This document shows positions 44,901 to 53,415 of a DNA stretch of 64,000 bases, in pieces (the first letter of the stretch is position 1; each line of letters opens with the position of its first letter). The DNA is from Bacteroides sp. (GTDB lineage Bacteria > Bacteroidota > Bacteroidia > Bacteroidales > Muribaculaceae): the NCBI GenBank assembly GCA_014802325.1, contig JAAVCK010000019.1, positions 85,899 through 149,898 of the forward strand. The letters are read 5' to 3'. The position numbers and the translations under genes are program-made. The notes beneath the pieces were generated by a model, which was not told the origin of the DNA, made no database searches, and saw only the letters and a program-made list of their open reading frames with translations.

Positions 44901-47360
44901 ATGACTTACCCCGAACGAATAGAATCCAAAATAGGGTTTGACGGTGTAAGGTCGATTATCAGGCAACGGTGTCACTGCGAAGGCGGGCGCCGTTGCTGCG
45001 ATGATATGACCTTCATGACCGACCCGAATGCTGTGGCTGCGGCTCTCCGTGCCACTGATGAGATGCGTGCTTCACTCGAAGCATCCGAAACCGTACCTCT
45101 CGACGAAATTGCTGACATTGATGCCGAACTCCGCGCTGCCAAAGTTGTGGGACATTTTCTGTCGGTGGCCGAACTCGTAAAGGTGCGCAAAGTGCTCAGA
45201 TGTACCCGCGCCGTAGTCGACTTTTTCAATAAAACAGCTGCTGATGAAGGCCGTCAGCTTTATCCCGAACTCGCTGAAATAGCATCTCCGCTCCAACCTT
45301 GCCCGGCCGTTGCCTCAATCATAGATAAAGTAATAGATCAGAACGGCAACGTAAAGGATAATGCCTCACCGGCACTTGCCGACATCCGCTCGCAGCTCCG
45401 CTCCATGTCGGGACGCGTCAACTCCATCATGCGCCGCGTTATGGCTCAGGCCATAAGCCAAGGACTACTTGATGCGGATACATCGCCCGGTATCCGCGAC
45501 GGCCGACTCGTGATTCCGGTCTCGCCGATGAACAAGCGCAAGATTCCAGGCATAGTTCATGACGAGTCAGCATCGGGCAAGACCGTATTTATCGAACCGG
45601 CGGAGGTGGTTGAAGTAAATAATCTCACCCGCGAGCTCCAGATCGAGGAGCGACGTGAGATCACCCGTATTCTCACAGCCGTGACCGATGAGATCCGACC
45701 GCACTCCGACGAGCTGATTCAGTCGGCCGGAGTGTTGTATTATCTTGATTTCGTCCGAGCGAAAGGAGTATTCGCGCGTGAGTCGCAGGGACATCTGCCC
45801 CATCTCTCATCGCATCCCGAACTGGAGTGGTATCATGCGTGCCACCCCATGCTCGAACGATCGCTGAGCAAACAGGGTAAGGAGATCGTGCCAATCGACA
45901 TAACCCTTTCAGCCGAACGGCGCATCCTCATAATATCCGGCCCTAATGCCGGTGGTAAGTCAGTGTGTCTGAAAACTGTAGGCACACTTCAATATATGGC
46001 GCAATGCGGTGTGCTACCAACTCTCTACGAGAACTCCCACGTGGGGATGTTTGACGACATTCTTGTAGATATTGGCGACGACCAGTCAATCGAGGACGAT
46101 CTAAGTACCTACAGCTCACACTTGCGCAACATGAAACTGATGGTCAACCGCGGCCGCGAAACGTCGCTTGTGCTTATCGACGAATTTGGCGGAGGTACGG
46201 AGCCACAGATAGGTGGAGCTATTGCGCAAGCCATCCTTCACAGATTCAACGATTTGAAAATGTGGGGTGTAATCACTACACACTATCAGAATCTCAAGCA
46301 TTTTGCCGACGAAACTCCCGGACTCGTCAACGGTTCGATGCTCTATGACCGACATCTTATGCAGCCGCTTTTTAAACTGTCGATCGGCACTCCGGGCAGT
46401 TCGTTCGCTCTTGAAATAGCACGAAAAACCGGTCTGCCCTCCGCGATAATCGACGAAGCCAAGGAGATAGTAGGGTCTGACTATGTGAATCTTGACAACT
46501 ATCTTCTCGATATCACCCGCGACAAGCGATATTGGGAAAACAAACGACTCAGCATAAAGCAGAAAGAGCACAAACTCGATCAGCTGCTTGAACGATACAC
46601 GGCCGATGCCGACACTCTTCGCACACAACGCAAGGAAATCATCGAGGAAGCCCGACGCGAAGCCCGACGCATAATTGATGGCTCAAACGCTGCCGTGGAG
46701 CGCACTATCAGCGACATCCGTAAGGCTCAGGCTGAAAAAGAAGAGACACGCGAAGCCCGCCGACGCCTCCGCGACCAACGCATCGACATCGACACCGCCG
46801 ATACCGAAGCCGAAGCATCGTCACATCCACTTCTCCGCAAAGTGCCCAAACGCAAGAAGCAGCGTCAACCCCAACCCGCGGCCAAACCTGTAGAGATCAC
46901 CGTGGGTTCCTATGTGAAACTCGAAGGTCAGTCAACCGTAGGCACCGTCACCGCCATATCGGGTAAAAACGCTACAGTGACATTCGGTAATCTAAAGACC
47001 AACGTAGCTCTCGCGCGTCTTGTGCCCACTGCCGGTCAGCCTAAGAGCGGGGCCACCAATAAGGTCAACTTCGTATCGTCGGCAACTACCGATGCCTCTC
47101 GCGCCCGCCAGCTCAACTTCAAGCAGGAGATCGACGTGCGCGGTATGCGAGTGGATGAAGCCGTGCAGGCAGTGACATATTATATAGACGATGCCGTACA
47201 GTTCAATGCCCGGCGCGTGAGGATACTTCACGGTACGGGTACGGGTGCGCTGAAGCAATACATCCGCAGCTACCTCGCTACAATTCCGGGCGTAGCTTCG
47301 TTTCACGACGAGGATGTAAGACTGGGTGGCGCAGGTATCACCGTGGTAGAACTCTCATAG
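44901..47360 (+). CDS. mutS2: MutS2 ATPase/endonuclease with C-terminal Smr domain
   Basis: 819 residues: clamp/core region without the mismatch-reading N-terminal domain of MutS, the ABC-type ATPase with Walker A GPNAGGKS (Lys353), Walker B VLIDEFGGGTEP, then a charged coiled-coil (about 510-640), a KOW-like strand region (EITVGSYVKLEG), and the Smr nuclease domain from ~745 (EIDVRGMRVDEA, ILHGTGTGALKQ). Known roles are suppression of recombination and, in Bacillus, rescue of collided ribosomes. It follows the barrel gene by 25 bp. Confidence 0.95.
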   Translation: MTYPERIESKIGFDGVRSIIRQRCHCEGGRRCCDDMTFMTDPNAVAAALRATDEMRASLEASETVPLDEIADIDAELRAAKVVGHFLSVAELVKVRKVLRCTRAVVDFFNKTAADEGRQLYPELAEIASPLQPCPAVASIIDKVIDQNGNVKDNASPALADIRSQLRSMSGRVNSIMRRVMAQAISQGLLDADTSPGIRDGRLVIPVSPMNKRKIPGIVHDESASGKTVFIEPAEVVEVNNLTRELQIEERREITRILTAVTDEIRPHSDELIQSAGVLYYLDFVRAKGVFARESQGHLPHLSSHPELEWYHACHPMLERSLSKQGKEIVPIDITLSAERRILIISGPNAGGKSVCLKTVGTLQYMAQCGVLPTLYENSHVGMFDDILVDIGDDQSIEDDLSTYSSHLRNMKLMVNRGRETSLVLIDEFGGGTEPQIGGAIAQAILHRFNDLKMWGVITTHYQNLKHFADETPGLVNGSMLYDRHLMQPLFKLSIGTPGSSFALEIARKTGLPSAIIDEAKEIVGSDYVNLDNYLLDITRDKRYWENKRLSIKQKEHKLDQLLERYTADADTLRTQRKEIIEEARREARRIIDGSNAAVERTISDIRKAQAEKEETREARRRLRDQRIDIDTADTEAEASSHPLLRKVPKRKKQRQPQPAAKPVEITVGSYVKLEGQSTVGTVTAISGKNATVTFGNLKTNVALARLVPTAGQPKSGATNKVNFVSSATTDASRARQLNFKQEIDVRGMRVDEAVQAVTYYIDDAVQFNARRVRILHGTGTGALKQYIRSYLATIPGVASFHDEDVRLGGAGITVVELS

Positions 47361-47372
47361 TCCGCGCAACGC

Positions 47373-47430
47373 ATAAATGGTTATGGCCGGGGGAGTTATA
47401 TTACGACTCACTCCGGCCGTAATCATTTAT
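47373..47430. other. 18-bp imperfect hairpin after mutS2 without U-tract
   Basis: Arms 47373-47390 and 47413-47430 pair along 18 positions with two G-T wobbles; the 22-nt interior can fold further (AGT/ACT). No T-run follows on either strand, so it is not a standard intrinsic terminator; it could be a processing, stability or Rho-linked element, or part of the sigma gene's upstream control region. Confidence 0.6.
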
Positions 47431-47465
47431 TCAGACTGAAGTCAAAAAAATTCATTTGTGAGGTA

Positions 47466-47996
47466 ATGATTTCAGACACTCATCCGTCTACTATATTAAA
47501 ACCTCAAGCAATGCAATATTCCACATCAGAGTTCGAGAAACTCTATACCCGATGCTTCCCACCCTCACTGAGGTTGGCTATGAGCCTGCTTCACGATGAG
47601 GACGAGGCCCGCGATGTGGTTCAGGAGGTGTTTTTGAAACTTTGGGAATCCGATACCGCGATTGACAATCCATTGGCGTTCGTATTACGCTCTATCCGCA
47701 ATGCAAGTATTACCCGTATCAGCAAGCTCGATACTCGCGAAAAGATACTTCAAAGGATAGCACTTGAATCGCCCCCTGATGATTATGATATCATGCAGCG
47801 CAACGAGGAAGTAGCCATGGCTATACAAAAATTGCTCACGCCACGCGAACGGCAGATAGTCGACCGAATCTACACCGACCGCATGACCTATAAAGAAACG
47901 GCTGAACATCTTGACATCTCAGTTTCTGCGGTCAATAAAACCATCGTATCAGCTTTAAGAAAATTAAGACTCCATTTTAAAACCGGTAAATCATGA
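47466..47996 (+). CDS. ECF-type RNA polymerase sigma-70 factor
   Basis: 176 residues. Region 2 is visible at the N-terminal half (FPPSLRLAMSLLHDEDEARDVVQEVFLKLWE) and region 4 at the C-terminal end (LTPRERQIVDRIYTDRMTYKETAEHLDISVSAVNKTIVSALRKLR). The segment between is short, as in group 4 factors. Start could be the ATG at 47466 or the one at 47511 (M-Q-Y-S-T); the second better matches the usual distance to region 2. A weak TTCATTTG box lies at 47449-47456. It overlaps the next gene by 4 bp (ATGA), the typical layout for a sigma factor and its membrane regulator. Confidence 0.9.
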   Translation: MISDTHPSTILKPQAMQYSTSEFEKLYTRCFPPSLRLAMSLLHDEDEARDVVQEVFLKLWESDTAIDNPLAFVLRSIRNASITRISKLDTREKILQRIALESPPDDYDIMQRNEEVAMAIQKLLTPRERQIVDRIYTDRMTYKETAEHLDISVSAVNKTIVSALRKLRLHFKTGKS

Positions 47997-48628
47997 CTGA
48001 TGAACAGAAAGAAAAATTGATAGCTAAAATGCTTGATACTCCGGCATCTCTGTCAGACGATGAACTGGACGAAATACTTCGTGACCCCGAACTGCTCGAC
48101 CTTTACGAAATATCAGCGGCAGTCAGCAACGCAAGCATCCGACAGCCGGATATTGACGTCAATGAAGAATGGACGCAATTCCGCGGCCGTATCAGGCGCA
48201 AGCCCCTGCCTTTGGATTGGATAATGCGCGTGGCCGCAATATTCTTAGGCGTGATGTTTACAGCCGGCATTTTGGTAAAAGTCATCGATTACGTTTTCTC
48301 TCAGGAATCCGCTCCGGTCATAGCCGAAAGTGAGAAAAATGCCGAACCAGAAATCCTCATACCCAAAATTTCCGATCCGCCTACAGAAAACAGGGAAAAT
48401 CTTGCTGTCGCGGCTGTCACCACTGACCATCCGGTTGCGTCACCGACCGATGAAATCGATATCGAAGAGTATCTCACGATACAGCAGGCCCGGATCGACA
48501 ATGAGCTTGCGCTTCAGGATGCAGCCATGTATGAAGATGATTTCTATGAGCTCCTGCCGCAACTTGATTTAACCGGCGATGAGTATGCGCTCCTTTATGC
48601 CGAATTAAGAGAAATAACATTGGAATAA
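47993..48628 (+). CDS. Single-pass membrane protein, candidate anti-sigma factor
   Basis: 211 residues: a cytosolic N-terminal part (1-75, acidic helices LSDDELDEILRDPELLDLYEIS), one membrane helix (about 77-98, WIMRVAAIFLGVMFTAGILVKVI) and a periplasmic acidic C-terminal part (about 110-211). Topology and coupling to an ECF sigma gene (4-bp overlap) fit an anti-sigma factor, but no FecR or zinc anti-sigma motif is present, so this rests on context. Alternative: an accessory membrane protein of the regulon. Confidence 0.65.
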   Translation: MTDEQKEKLIAKMLDTPASLSDDELDEILRDPELLDLYEISAAVSNASIRQPDIDVNEEWTQFRGRIRRKPLPLDWIMRVAAIFLGVMFTAGILVKVIDYVFSQESAPVIAESEKNAEPEILIPKISDPPTENRENLAVAAVTTDHPVASPTDEIDIEEYLTIQQARIDNELALQDAAMYEDDFYELLPQLDLTGDEYALLYAELREITLE

Positions 48629-48647
48629 CTAAATAAACCAAATACAT

Positions 48648-49457
48648 ATGAAAAGAATATTTCGCCATCTGATTCTGCTCACCCTTATTGCTATGCCTGC
48701 GGTTGCATCGGCGCAATCCAACATCAAGAAAGCATTCGACGCAATCATCAACAGCAAGCAGGCGCAGATAACCGAAAGCCATTCGCTTGACAAGGAGCCG
48801 GATACAAATAAAAAAACCGGGCAGTGTGATATCTACAATTTCGTTCTTCCCGTGGAAGATATTAACCTTGTAAATAATGTAATAGCGGCTTTCCACAAAG
48901 ACAATGAACTTGCCTACAGTTTCAAAAGCGGGACATCGCAGCCTAAGGATGAGCATTCTATAGTATTGGCTGCCGGAGAAGGCAACGACAACGGCGTGCA
49001 GCTCAGCGAATGGGGCAGCGACTATATGTATGCGCTTTTCCTTGCTCCCTCAAGTGAGGATAAAGAGAGAAGACACCGCTATGCCTATGGTCTCAGCTAT
49101 AAAAAAGAAAAAGGAAAAATCACGGGAAAACTTCTGGTCACATATGCCACTACTCTGAAAGTGCGACAGGATGCCGCGCAGGCACGTCAGGGGGCAATCG
49201 TTGTCGTGGCCGAGTCATGGTTTGATCAGGTGATGAATTGTTTACAAAAGATGAGAATATCCGATCCCACGCAACGCATGCGTCTTGCCTCTAAAGTTTA
49301 TTCCCTCATACGTGATTCTTCAAAATACCAGGATGTTACCGATGCTGACAAAGACACCATCCGTGAGGTACTGAAAGCGATGCTGACCGAGAAAGAGTAT
49401 TATTCAAATCCGGTTGTATACTCGCTGCTCAACCGATGCCTTATCACTCTTAAATAG
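48648..49457 (+). CDS. Secreted protein of unknown function in the sigma factor operon
   Basis: 269 residues with a signal peptide (cleavage likely after VASA, before QSNIKKAFD) and no lipobox. The mature protein begins with KKAFDAIINSKQAQITESHS, continues with mixed alpha/beta segments, and includes a DRRHRYAYGLSY-like basic strand followed by GKLLVTYAT; the C-terminal part is helical. Not recognised with confidence. It is 19 bp after the candidate anti-sigma gene and the last gene of the unit, so it may be the sensed or controlled periplasmic component. Confidence 0.6.
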   Translation: MKRIFRHLILLTLIAMPAVASAQSNIKKAFDAIINSKQAQITESHSLDKEPDTNKKTGQCDIYNFVLPVEDINLVNNVIAAFHKDNELAYSFKSGTSQPKDEHSIVLAAGEGNDNGVQLSEWGSDYMYALFLAPSSEDKERRHRYAYGLSYKKEKGKITGKLLVTYATTLKVRQDAAQARQGAIVVVAESWFDQVMNCLQKMRISDPTQRMRLASKVYSLIRDSSKYQDVTDADKDTIREVLKAMLTEKEYYSNPVVYSLLNRCLITLK

Positions 49458-49480
49458 TTATATTACCTAAATATAGGTAT

Positions 49481-49510
49481 TTTGCATCCGGATTTTTTTC
49501 AGGAACTTTG
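49481..49510 (+). promoter_or_regulatory. Promoter of feoAB
   Basis: TTTG (49481-49484), an 18-bp gap and GAACTTTG (49503-49510), one mismatch from TAnnTTTG. It leaves a ~30-nt leader to the ATG at 49543 and makes the TTG at 49522 unlikely as a start. No obvious Fur palindrome is seen. Confidence 0.6.
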
Positions 49511-49542
49511 TAGTACTGAAATTGTATTACAACGATAAAACC

Positions 49543-51954
49543 ATGAGATTATCTGATGCAAAAACCGGCGAAAAAGTTGCCGTGGTCAAAATCCTTGGCC
49601 ACGGTGCTTTTCGTAAACGCATGATGGAAATGGGATTTGTGCGAGGCCGCGAGATCACCGTGCTTCTCCACGCCCCGCTGATGGACCCCATAAAGTATTC
49701 AATAATGGATTATGAAGTGTCGTTGCGCCGCTCCGAAGCCGAGCTCGTGGAGGTGAAACCTCTGCCGGTGGATGAATGTGACCGCACACGCAAGCATACC
49801 GACACCGTAGACTGCGATGACCGGCCGCTCGAATTGTCGAATAACGCAGACCATGAGAAAAACGTGATCAACGTGGCTCTGATAGGTAATCCCAACTGTG
49901 GCAAAACTTCGCTTTTCAATATAGCATCGGGCGCGCGCGAGCATGTAGGCAACTACAGCGGCGTGACCGTCGACGCCAAGTCAGGACACTTCCGGTTCAA
50001 GGGTTACCGCATAAATCTGGTGGATCTTCCGGGCACTTATTCACTCGCAAGTTATTCTCCCGAAGAACTCTATGTGCGTCGCTATCTTAAAGACGAGACT
50101 CCCGACGTGATAGTAAACGTGTTAGACGGTTCAAACCTCGAACGCAACCTCTATCTTACTACCGAGCTTATCGACATGGATCGCTCCATGGTCATAGCCC
50201 TCAATATGTATGACGAGCTGAAGGAGAAAGGCATCACGCTCGAATTTGACACGCTCGGTAAAATGATAGGCGTGCCCATAGTGCCCACCACCGCACGCAC
50301 AGGCGAAGGTATCGACACTCTGTTTGACACGGTGATAAAGGTATATGAGGGGACATGCGAGGACGTGCGCCACATTCACGTGCATCTCGGTCAGGAACTT
50401 GAGAAAAGTGTCACCGCGCTGAAAGATCAGATTAAAGCCGACGGCTATATTGGCCGCCACTTCTCGCCTCGCTATCTCGCGATCAAGCTCCTCGAAGGCG
50501 ACAAAGAAGTGGAACACCTTATAGCAGAGTCACCTGAAGCTTCCGGTATCATCGCTCTCCGCGATGCCGAAGTGCGCCGACTGGCGGAAGTCAACGGCAA
50601 CGACGATATAGCCGCTCTCATAGCCGGTGAGAAATATGGCTTCATAGCCGGTGCGCTTGCCGAGACTTTGGAGAAAGTCGAGCAGGAGAAAGTGACTTCC
50701 ACCCATGTCATCGACGCGATAGTCACCAACAAGCTATTCGGCTTTCCACTTTTCTTCCTGATAATGTTTGTGATATTCTGGGCCACATTCTCTCTTGGAA
50801 GCTACCCGATGGAATGGATCGAAGCCGGGGTGGAATGGATAGGTGATCTGGTGCGCGGCGCTATGCCCGACGGCATGCTTAAAGACCTGATAGCCGACGG
50901 TATCATAGGCGGTGTAGGCGGTGTGATAGTGTTCCTTCCCAATATTCTGATACTCTACGCCTGCATTTCATTTATGGAAGATTCCGGCTATATGGCCCGC
51001 GCAGCATTTATCATGGATAAGTTGATGCACCGCATAGGCTTGCATGGCAAATCGTTCATCCCCCTCATCATGGGGTTCGGCTGCACGGTGCCGTCTATCA
51101 TGGCTTCGCGCTCTATCGAGAGCAGTTCGAGCCGGTTTATCACCATACTTATCAATCCTTTCATATCGTGCTCGGCGCGCCTGCCTCTCTACGTGCTCCT
51201 CATCGGCACATTCTTCCCCTCCCATGCAGCCCTGGTATTTACGGGAGTATATCTCGTAGGTATACTCGTGGCCATCTTTACAGCCCGACTGCTTAGAAGA
51301 TTTTACTTCAAGACAGATGTCACTCCCTTCGTGATGGAGCTTCCGCCCTATCGCGTCCCAACCCTTAAAACTACTATGCGCCACATGTGGGCCAAAGGCG
51401 AACAGTATCTGCGCAAGATGGGTGGCATTATCCTCGTAGGCAGTATAATCGTATGGGCTCTCAACTATTTCCCCCTCCACGACGATGCTCCCGAAGCCTC
51501 ATCCGCTGAAATGACCGCCACTGCCGATGACTCGTCAATCGACCTCGATCATGACAGCTATCTTGAGATGCTGGGCAAAGCCGTCAATCCCGTTATGGAA
51601 CCGATAGGCTTCCACTGGAAAGGCACGGTAGCAGCTATAGCCGGCGTACCTGCCAAAGAGATAGTAGTGTCGACCCTCGGCGTGCTCTACACCGGTCAGG
51701 AAGAGATTGATGACTATTCTCTTGGCGCTCGACTCACTGCTCCGAATCCGGCTACCGGACGACCCGACTTTACTGCGGCAGCGGCTCTGAGCTTCATGAT
51801 CTTCATTCTGCTCTACTGCCCTTGCATCGCCACTGTCACCGCCATAGTCAAAGAGACGGGCAATATCGGTTATGGTGTATTTTCGGTGGTCTACAACACT
51901 GTCATAGCATGGATCATAAGTTTTATTGTCTATCAGTTAGCTATTCTGTTTTGA
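49543..51954 (+). CDS. feoB: FeoA-FeoB fusion ferrous iron transporter
   Basis: 803-residue inner-membrane Fe(II) importer. Residues 1-~72 are a FeoA SH3-like domain (MRLSDAKTGE, RKRMMEMGF); the G domain begins at ~108 with G1 GNPNCGKTS (115-123), switch I NYSGVTVD, G3 DLPGTYS and G4-like NMYDE. The membrane part has two Gate motifs with cysteines (GCTVPSIM and CPC in LLYCPCIAT) and about eight to ten helices. A FeoA-FeoB fusion is the normal Bacteroidota form. A strong terminator follows 36 bp after the stop. Confidence 0.95.
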   Translation: MRLSDAKTGEKVAVVKILGHGAFRKRMMEMGFVRGREITVLLHAPLMDPIKYSIMDYEVSLRRSEAELVEVKPLPVDECDRTRKHTDTVDCDDRPLELSNNADHEKNVINVALIGNPNCGKTSLFNIASGAREHVGNYSGVTVDAKSGHFRFKGYRINLVDLPGTYSLASYSPEELYVRRYLKDETPDVIVNVLDGSNLERNLYLTTELIDMDRSMVIALNMYDELKEKGITLEFDTLGKMIGVPIVPTTARTGEGIDTLFDTVIKVYEGTCEDVRHIHVHLGQELEKSVTALKDQIKADGYIGRHFSPRYLAIKLLEGDKEVEHLIAESPEASGIIALRDAEVRRLAEVNGNDDIAALIAGEKYGFIAGALAETLEKVEQEKVTSTHVIDAIVTNKLFGFPLFFLIMFVIFWATFSLGSYPMEWIEAGVEWIGDLVRGAMPDGMLKDLIADGIIGGVGGVIVFLPNILILYACISFMEDSGYMARAAFIMDKLMHRIGLHGKSFIPLIMGFGCTVPSIMASRSIESSSSRFITILINPFISCSARLPLYVLLIGTFFPSHAALVFTGVYLVGILVAIFTARLLRRFYFKTDVTPFVMELPPYRVPTLKTTMRHMWAKGEQYLRKMGGIILVGSIIVWALNYFPLHDDAPEASSAEMTATADDSSIDLDHDSYLEMLGKAVNPVMEPIGFHWKGTVAAIAGVPAKEIVVSTLGVLYTGQEEIDDYSLGARLTAPNPATGRPDFTAAAALSFMIFILLYCPCIATVTAIVKETGNIGYGVFSVVYNTVIAWIISFIVYQLAILF

Positions 51955-51989
51955 TGGCAATAATAGACTGACCGTGTCCGCACTAACTG

Positions 51990-52028
51990 CAAAAGGCTGC
52001 ACTCCCGATAATGAGGTGCAGCCTTTTG
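51990..52028 (+). terminator. Intrinsic terminator after feoAB
   Basis: Perfect pairing of 51990-52002 with 52016-52028 (AAAAGGCTGCAC core) around a 13-nt loop; the T4 that ends the stem acts as U-tract, and the A4 at its start lets it work weakly on the minus strand too. Confidence 0.8.
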
Positions 52029-52037
52029 TATTAGACC

Positions 52038-52097
52038 CCGTTCCCCAATATTTGTTAATGATGGGGCGGTCAAGCGTTAACAAATATTGGGGAACGG
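52038..52097. repeat. 21-bp perfect inverted repeat with 18-bp spacer
   Basis: Left arm 52038-52058 and right arm 52077-52097 are exact reverse complements (GC-rich outer part CCGTTCCCC, AT-rich inner part AATATTTGTTAA). No T-run follows on either strand and a complete terminator already lies 10 bp away. The element ends 11 bp before the stop codon of the DUF4293 gene. The spacer holds GGGG and GGTC, which could pair with the left flank as an alternative fold. Confidence 0.85.
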
Positions 52098-52108
52098 CAT
52101 CTTAATTA

Positions 52109-52534
52109 TCAGCGCAGGCGGTTGGCCGACTCAAGCAGATCACGATCGTGATCTATGCCACGCTTTGCCATGATCTCAAATACGAGTGCACCAAGCAGAA
52201 GGAAGCTGCTCCAACCAATTACAGTAGTGAAGTTTTCAGCTCCGGTGATCACGATATATGCTATAATAGCGGCATCAAGCACAGTAAAAAGCATGGAGAA
52301 ATTCACCACACGGCGCTGCAGACGCAGATCGTTGTAAAGGAATATGTCGATCACAAGCATAAGTACTGTAAGCGCCATAGGGATAGCAAGAGCGAGTTCC
52401 CCGGTCGGCTTAAGTGCAGCCACGGTTTTGGGTTCGGTCAGTCCTACGTAATAGGCCACAGGCATAAAGAAAATCACAGCCACACAGATGATGGCGAGAA
52501 TTAGGTAAAGAGTTTGGATTCGTTGTATCTGCAT
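52109..52534 (-). CDS. DUF4293 family membrane protein
   Basis: 141 residues, four membrane helices (about residues 7-29, 47-67, 79-97, 104-122) and a charged cytosolic tail (KRGIDHDRDLLESANRLR). The start MQIQRIQTLYL is the family's standard opening. Function unknown; single-gene unit with its own minus-strand promoter. Confidence 0.85.
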   Translation of the reverse strand: MQIQRIQTLYLILAIICVAVIFFMPVAYYVGLTEPKTVAALKPTGELALAIPMALTVLMLVIDIFLYNDLRLQRRVVNFSMLFTVLDAAIIAYIVITGAENFTTVIGWSSFLLLGALVFEIMAKRGIDHDRDLLESANRLR

Positions 52535-52566
52535 AATTTTTAAAATTTAGTTGTGTTAGTAGATAA

Positions 52567-52598
52567 CAAAGTTACCTAATTTTAACCGACACATCCAA
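52567..52598 (-). promoter_or_regulatory. Promoter of the DUF4293 gene
   Basis: On the minus strand, TTG (52598-52596), a 21-bp spacer and TAACTTTG (52574-52567); the leader is ~28 nt to the ATG at 52534. Confidence 0.7.
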
Positions 52599-52608
52599 CA
52601 AAAATCAC

Positions 52609-52616
52609 TATTTTTG
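52609..52616 (+). promoter_or_regulatory. -7 promoter element of surE
   Basis: TATTTTTG, ~26 bp before the ATG at 52642; divergent from the DUF4293 promoter. Confidence 0.65.
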
Positions 52617-52641
52617 TAAAAAAATTTACTTATTCTGACCA

Positions 52642-53415
52642 ATGAATACTCCCCGTCCTCTAATATTGATAAGCAATGACGACGGCGTAGACGCTCCCGG
52701 CATAGAATTTCTGGCCCGCGTAGCATCGCGTCACGGCGATGTAGTGGTAGTGGCACCCGCCTCGGCACAATCTGGAAAATCGTCGGCTCTCACCGTCAAC
52801 GCCCCTCTTACATTGAAGCATCTCTCCGGATATCCCGGCTGCGACGCGAAAGTTTACAGCGTCAACGGCACTCCCGTTGACTGCGTCAAGATAGCACTGC
52901 ATGCCGTCACCGCTCATCGGCCGGCTCTCGTGCTTTCAGGTGTGAACCACGGGTCAAATGCAGCTGTAAACAATATATATTCCGGCACTATGGGCGCAGC
53001 TATGGAAGGCTGCGTAGTCGGTATTCCGTCGGTTGGATTCTCTATTCTCAGTCACTCGTGGGATGTGGATATGAAACCGGCCGAAAAACTGATAGATCGC
53101 GTGATTTACTACGTTCTCACCCACGGTCTGCCTGATGGAATATGCCTTAACGTGAATTTCCCCGCCGCCGCACATATCAACGGGCTGAAAGTGACCCGCG
53201 CCGCGCGCGGATATTGGAGTGAGGAATATGCCGATTACACCACCCCGTCGGGCGAACCGTTTTATTGGCTTACCGGTCGCTTCATCAATCTTGAGCCTGA
53301 TGCTCCCGATACTGACGAGTATTGGCTGAAACGTGACTATGGCACGGTAGTACCTGTCCGCCCTGATCAGACAGCTGCCGATATGATGTCAGCACTCGCT
53401 CCGCTTGGAGAGTGA
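52642..53415 (+). CDS. surE: 5'/3'-nucleotidase SurE
   Basis: 257-residue metal-dependent nucleotide phosphatase. ISNDDGVDAPGI holds the metal ligands Asp13 and Asp14; the serine in AQSGKSSA and the asparagine in SGVNHGSN complete the site; the conserved NVNFP motif lies near residue 170. Full length. Its last 27 bp overlap the convergent glycosyltransferase gene, without a terminator between them. Confidence 0.94.
   Translation: MNTPRPLILISNDDGVDAPGIEFLARVASRHGDVVVVAPASAQSGKSSALTVNAPLTLKHLSGYPGCDAKVYSVNGTPVDCVKIALHAVTAHRPALVLSGVNHGSNAAVNNIYSGTMGAAMEGCVVGIPSVGFSILSHSWDVDMKPAEKLIDRVIYYVLTHGLPDGICLNVNFPAAAHINGLKVTRAARGYWSEEYADYTTPSGEPFYWLTGRFINLEPDAPDTDEYWLKRDYGTVVPVRPDQTAADMMSALAPLGE

Noticed and set aside
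47449..47456. TTCATTTG as promoter of the sigma factor gene
   Set aside because: The first two positions are TT instead of TA and no -33 element is present; too weak to list as a feature.
52038..52097. Inverted repeat as intrinsic terminator
   Set aside because: No T-run on either strand, and a perfect terminator for feoAB is already present at 51990-52028.
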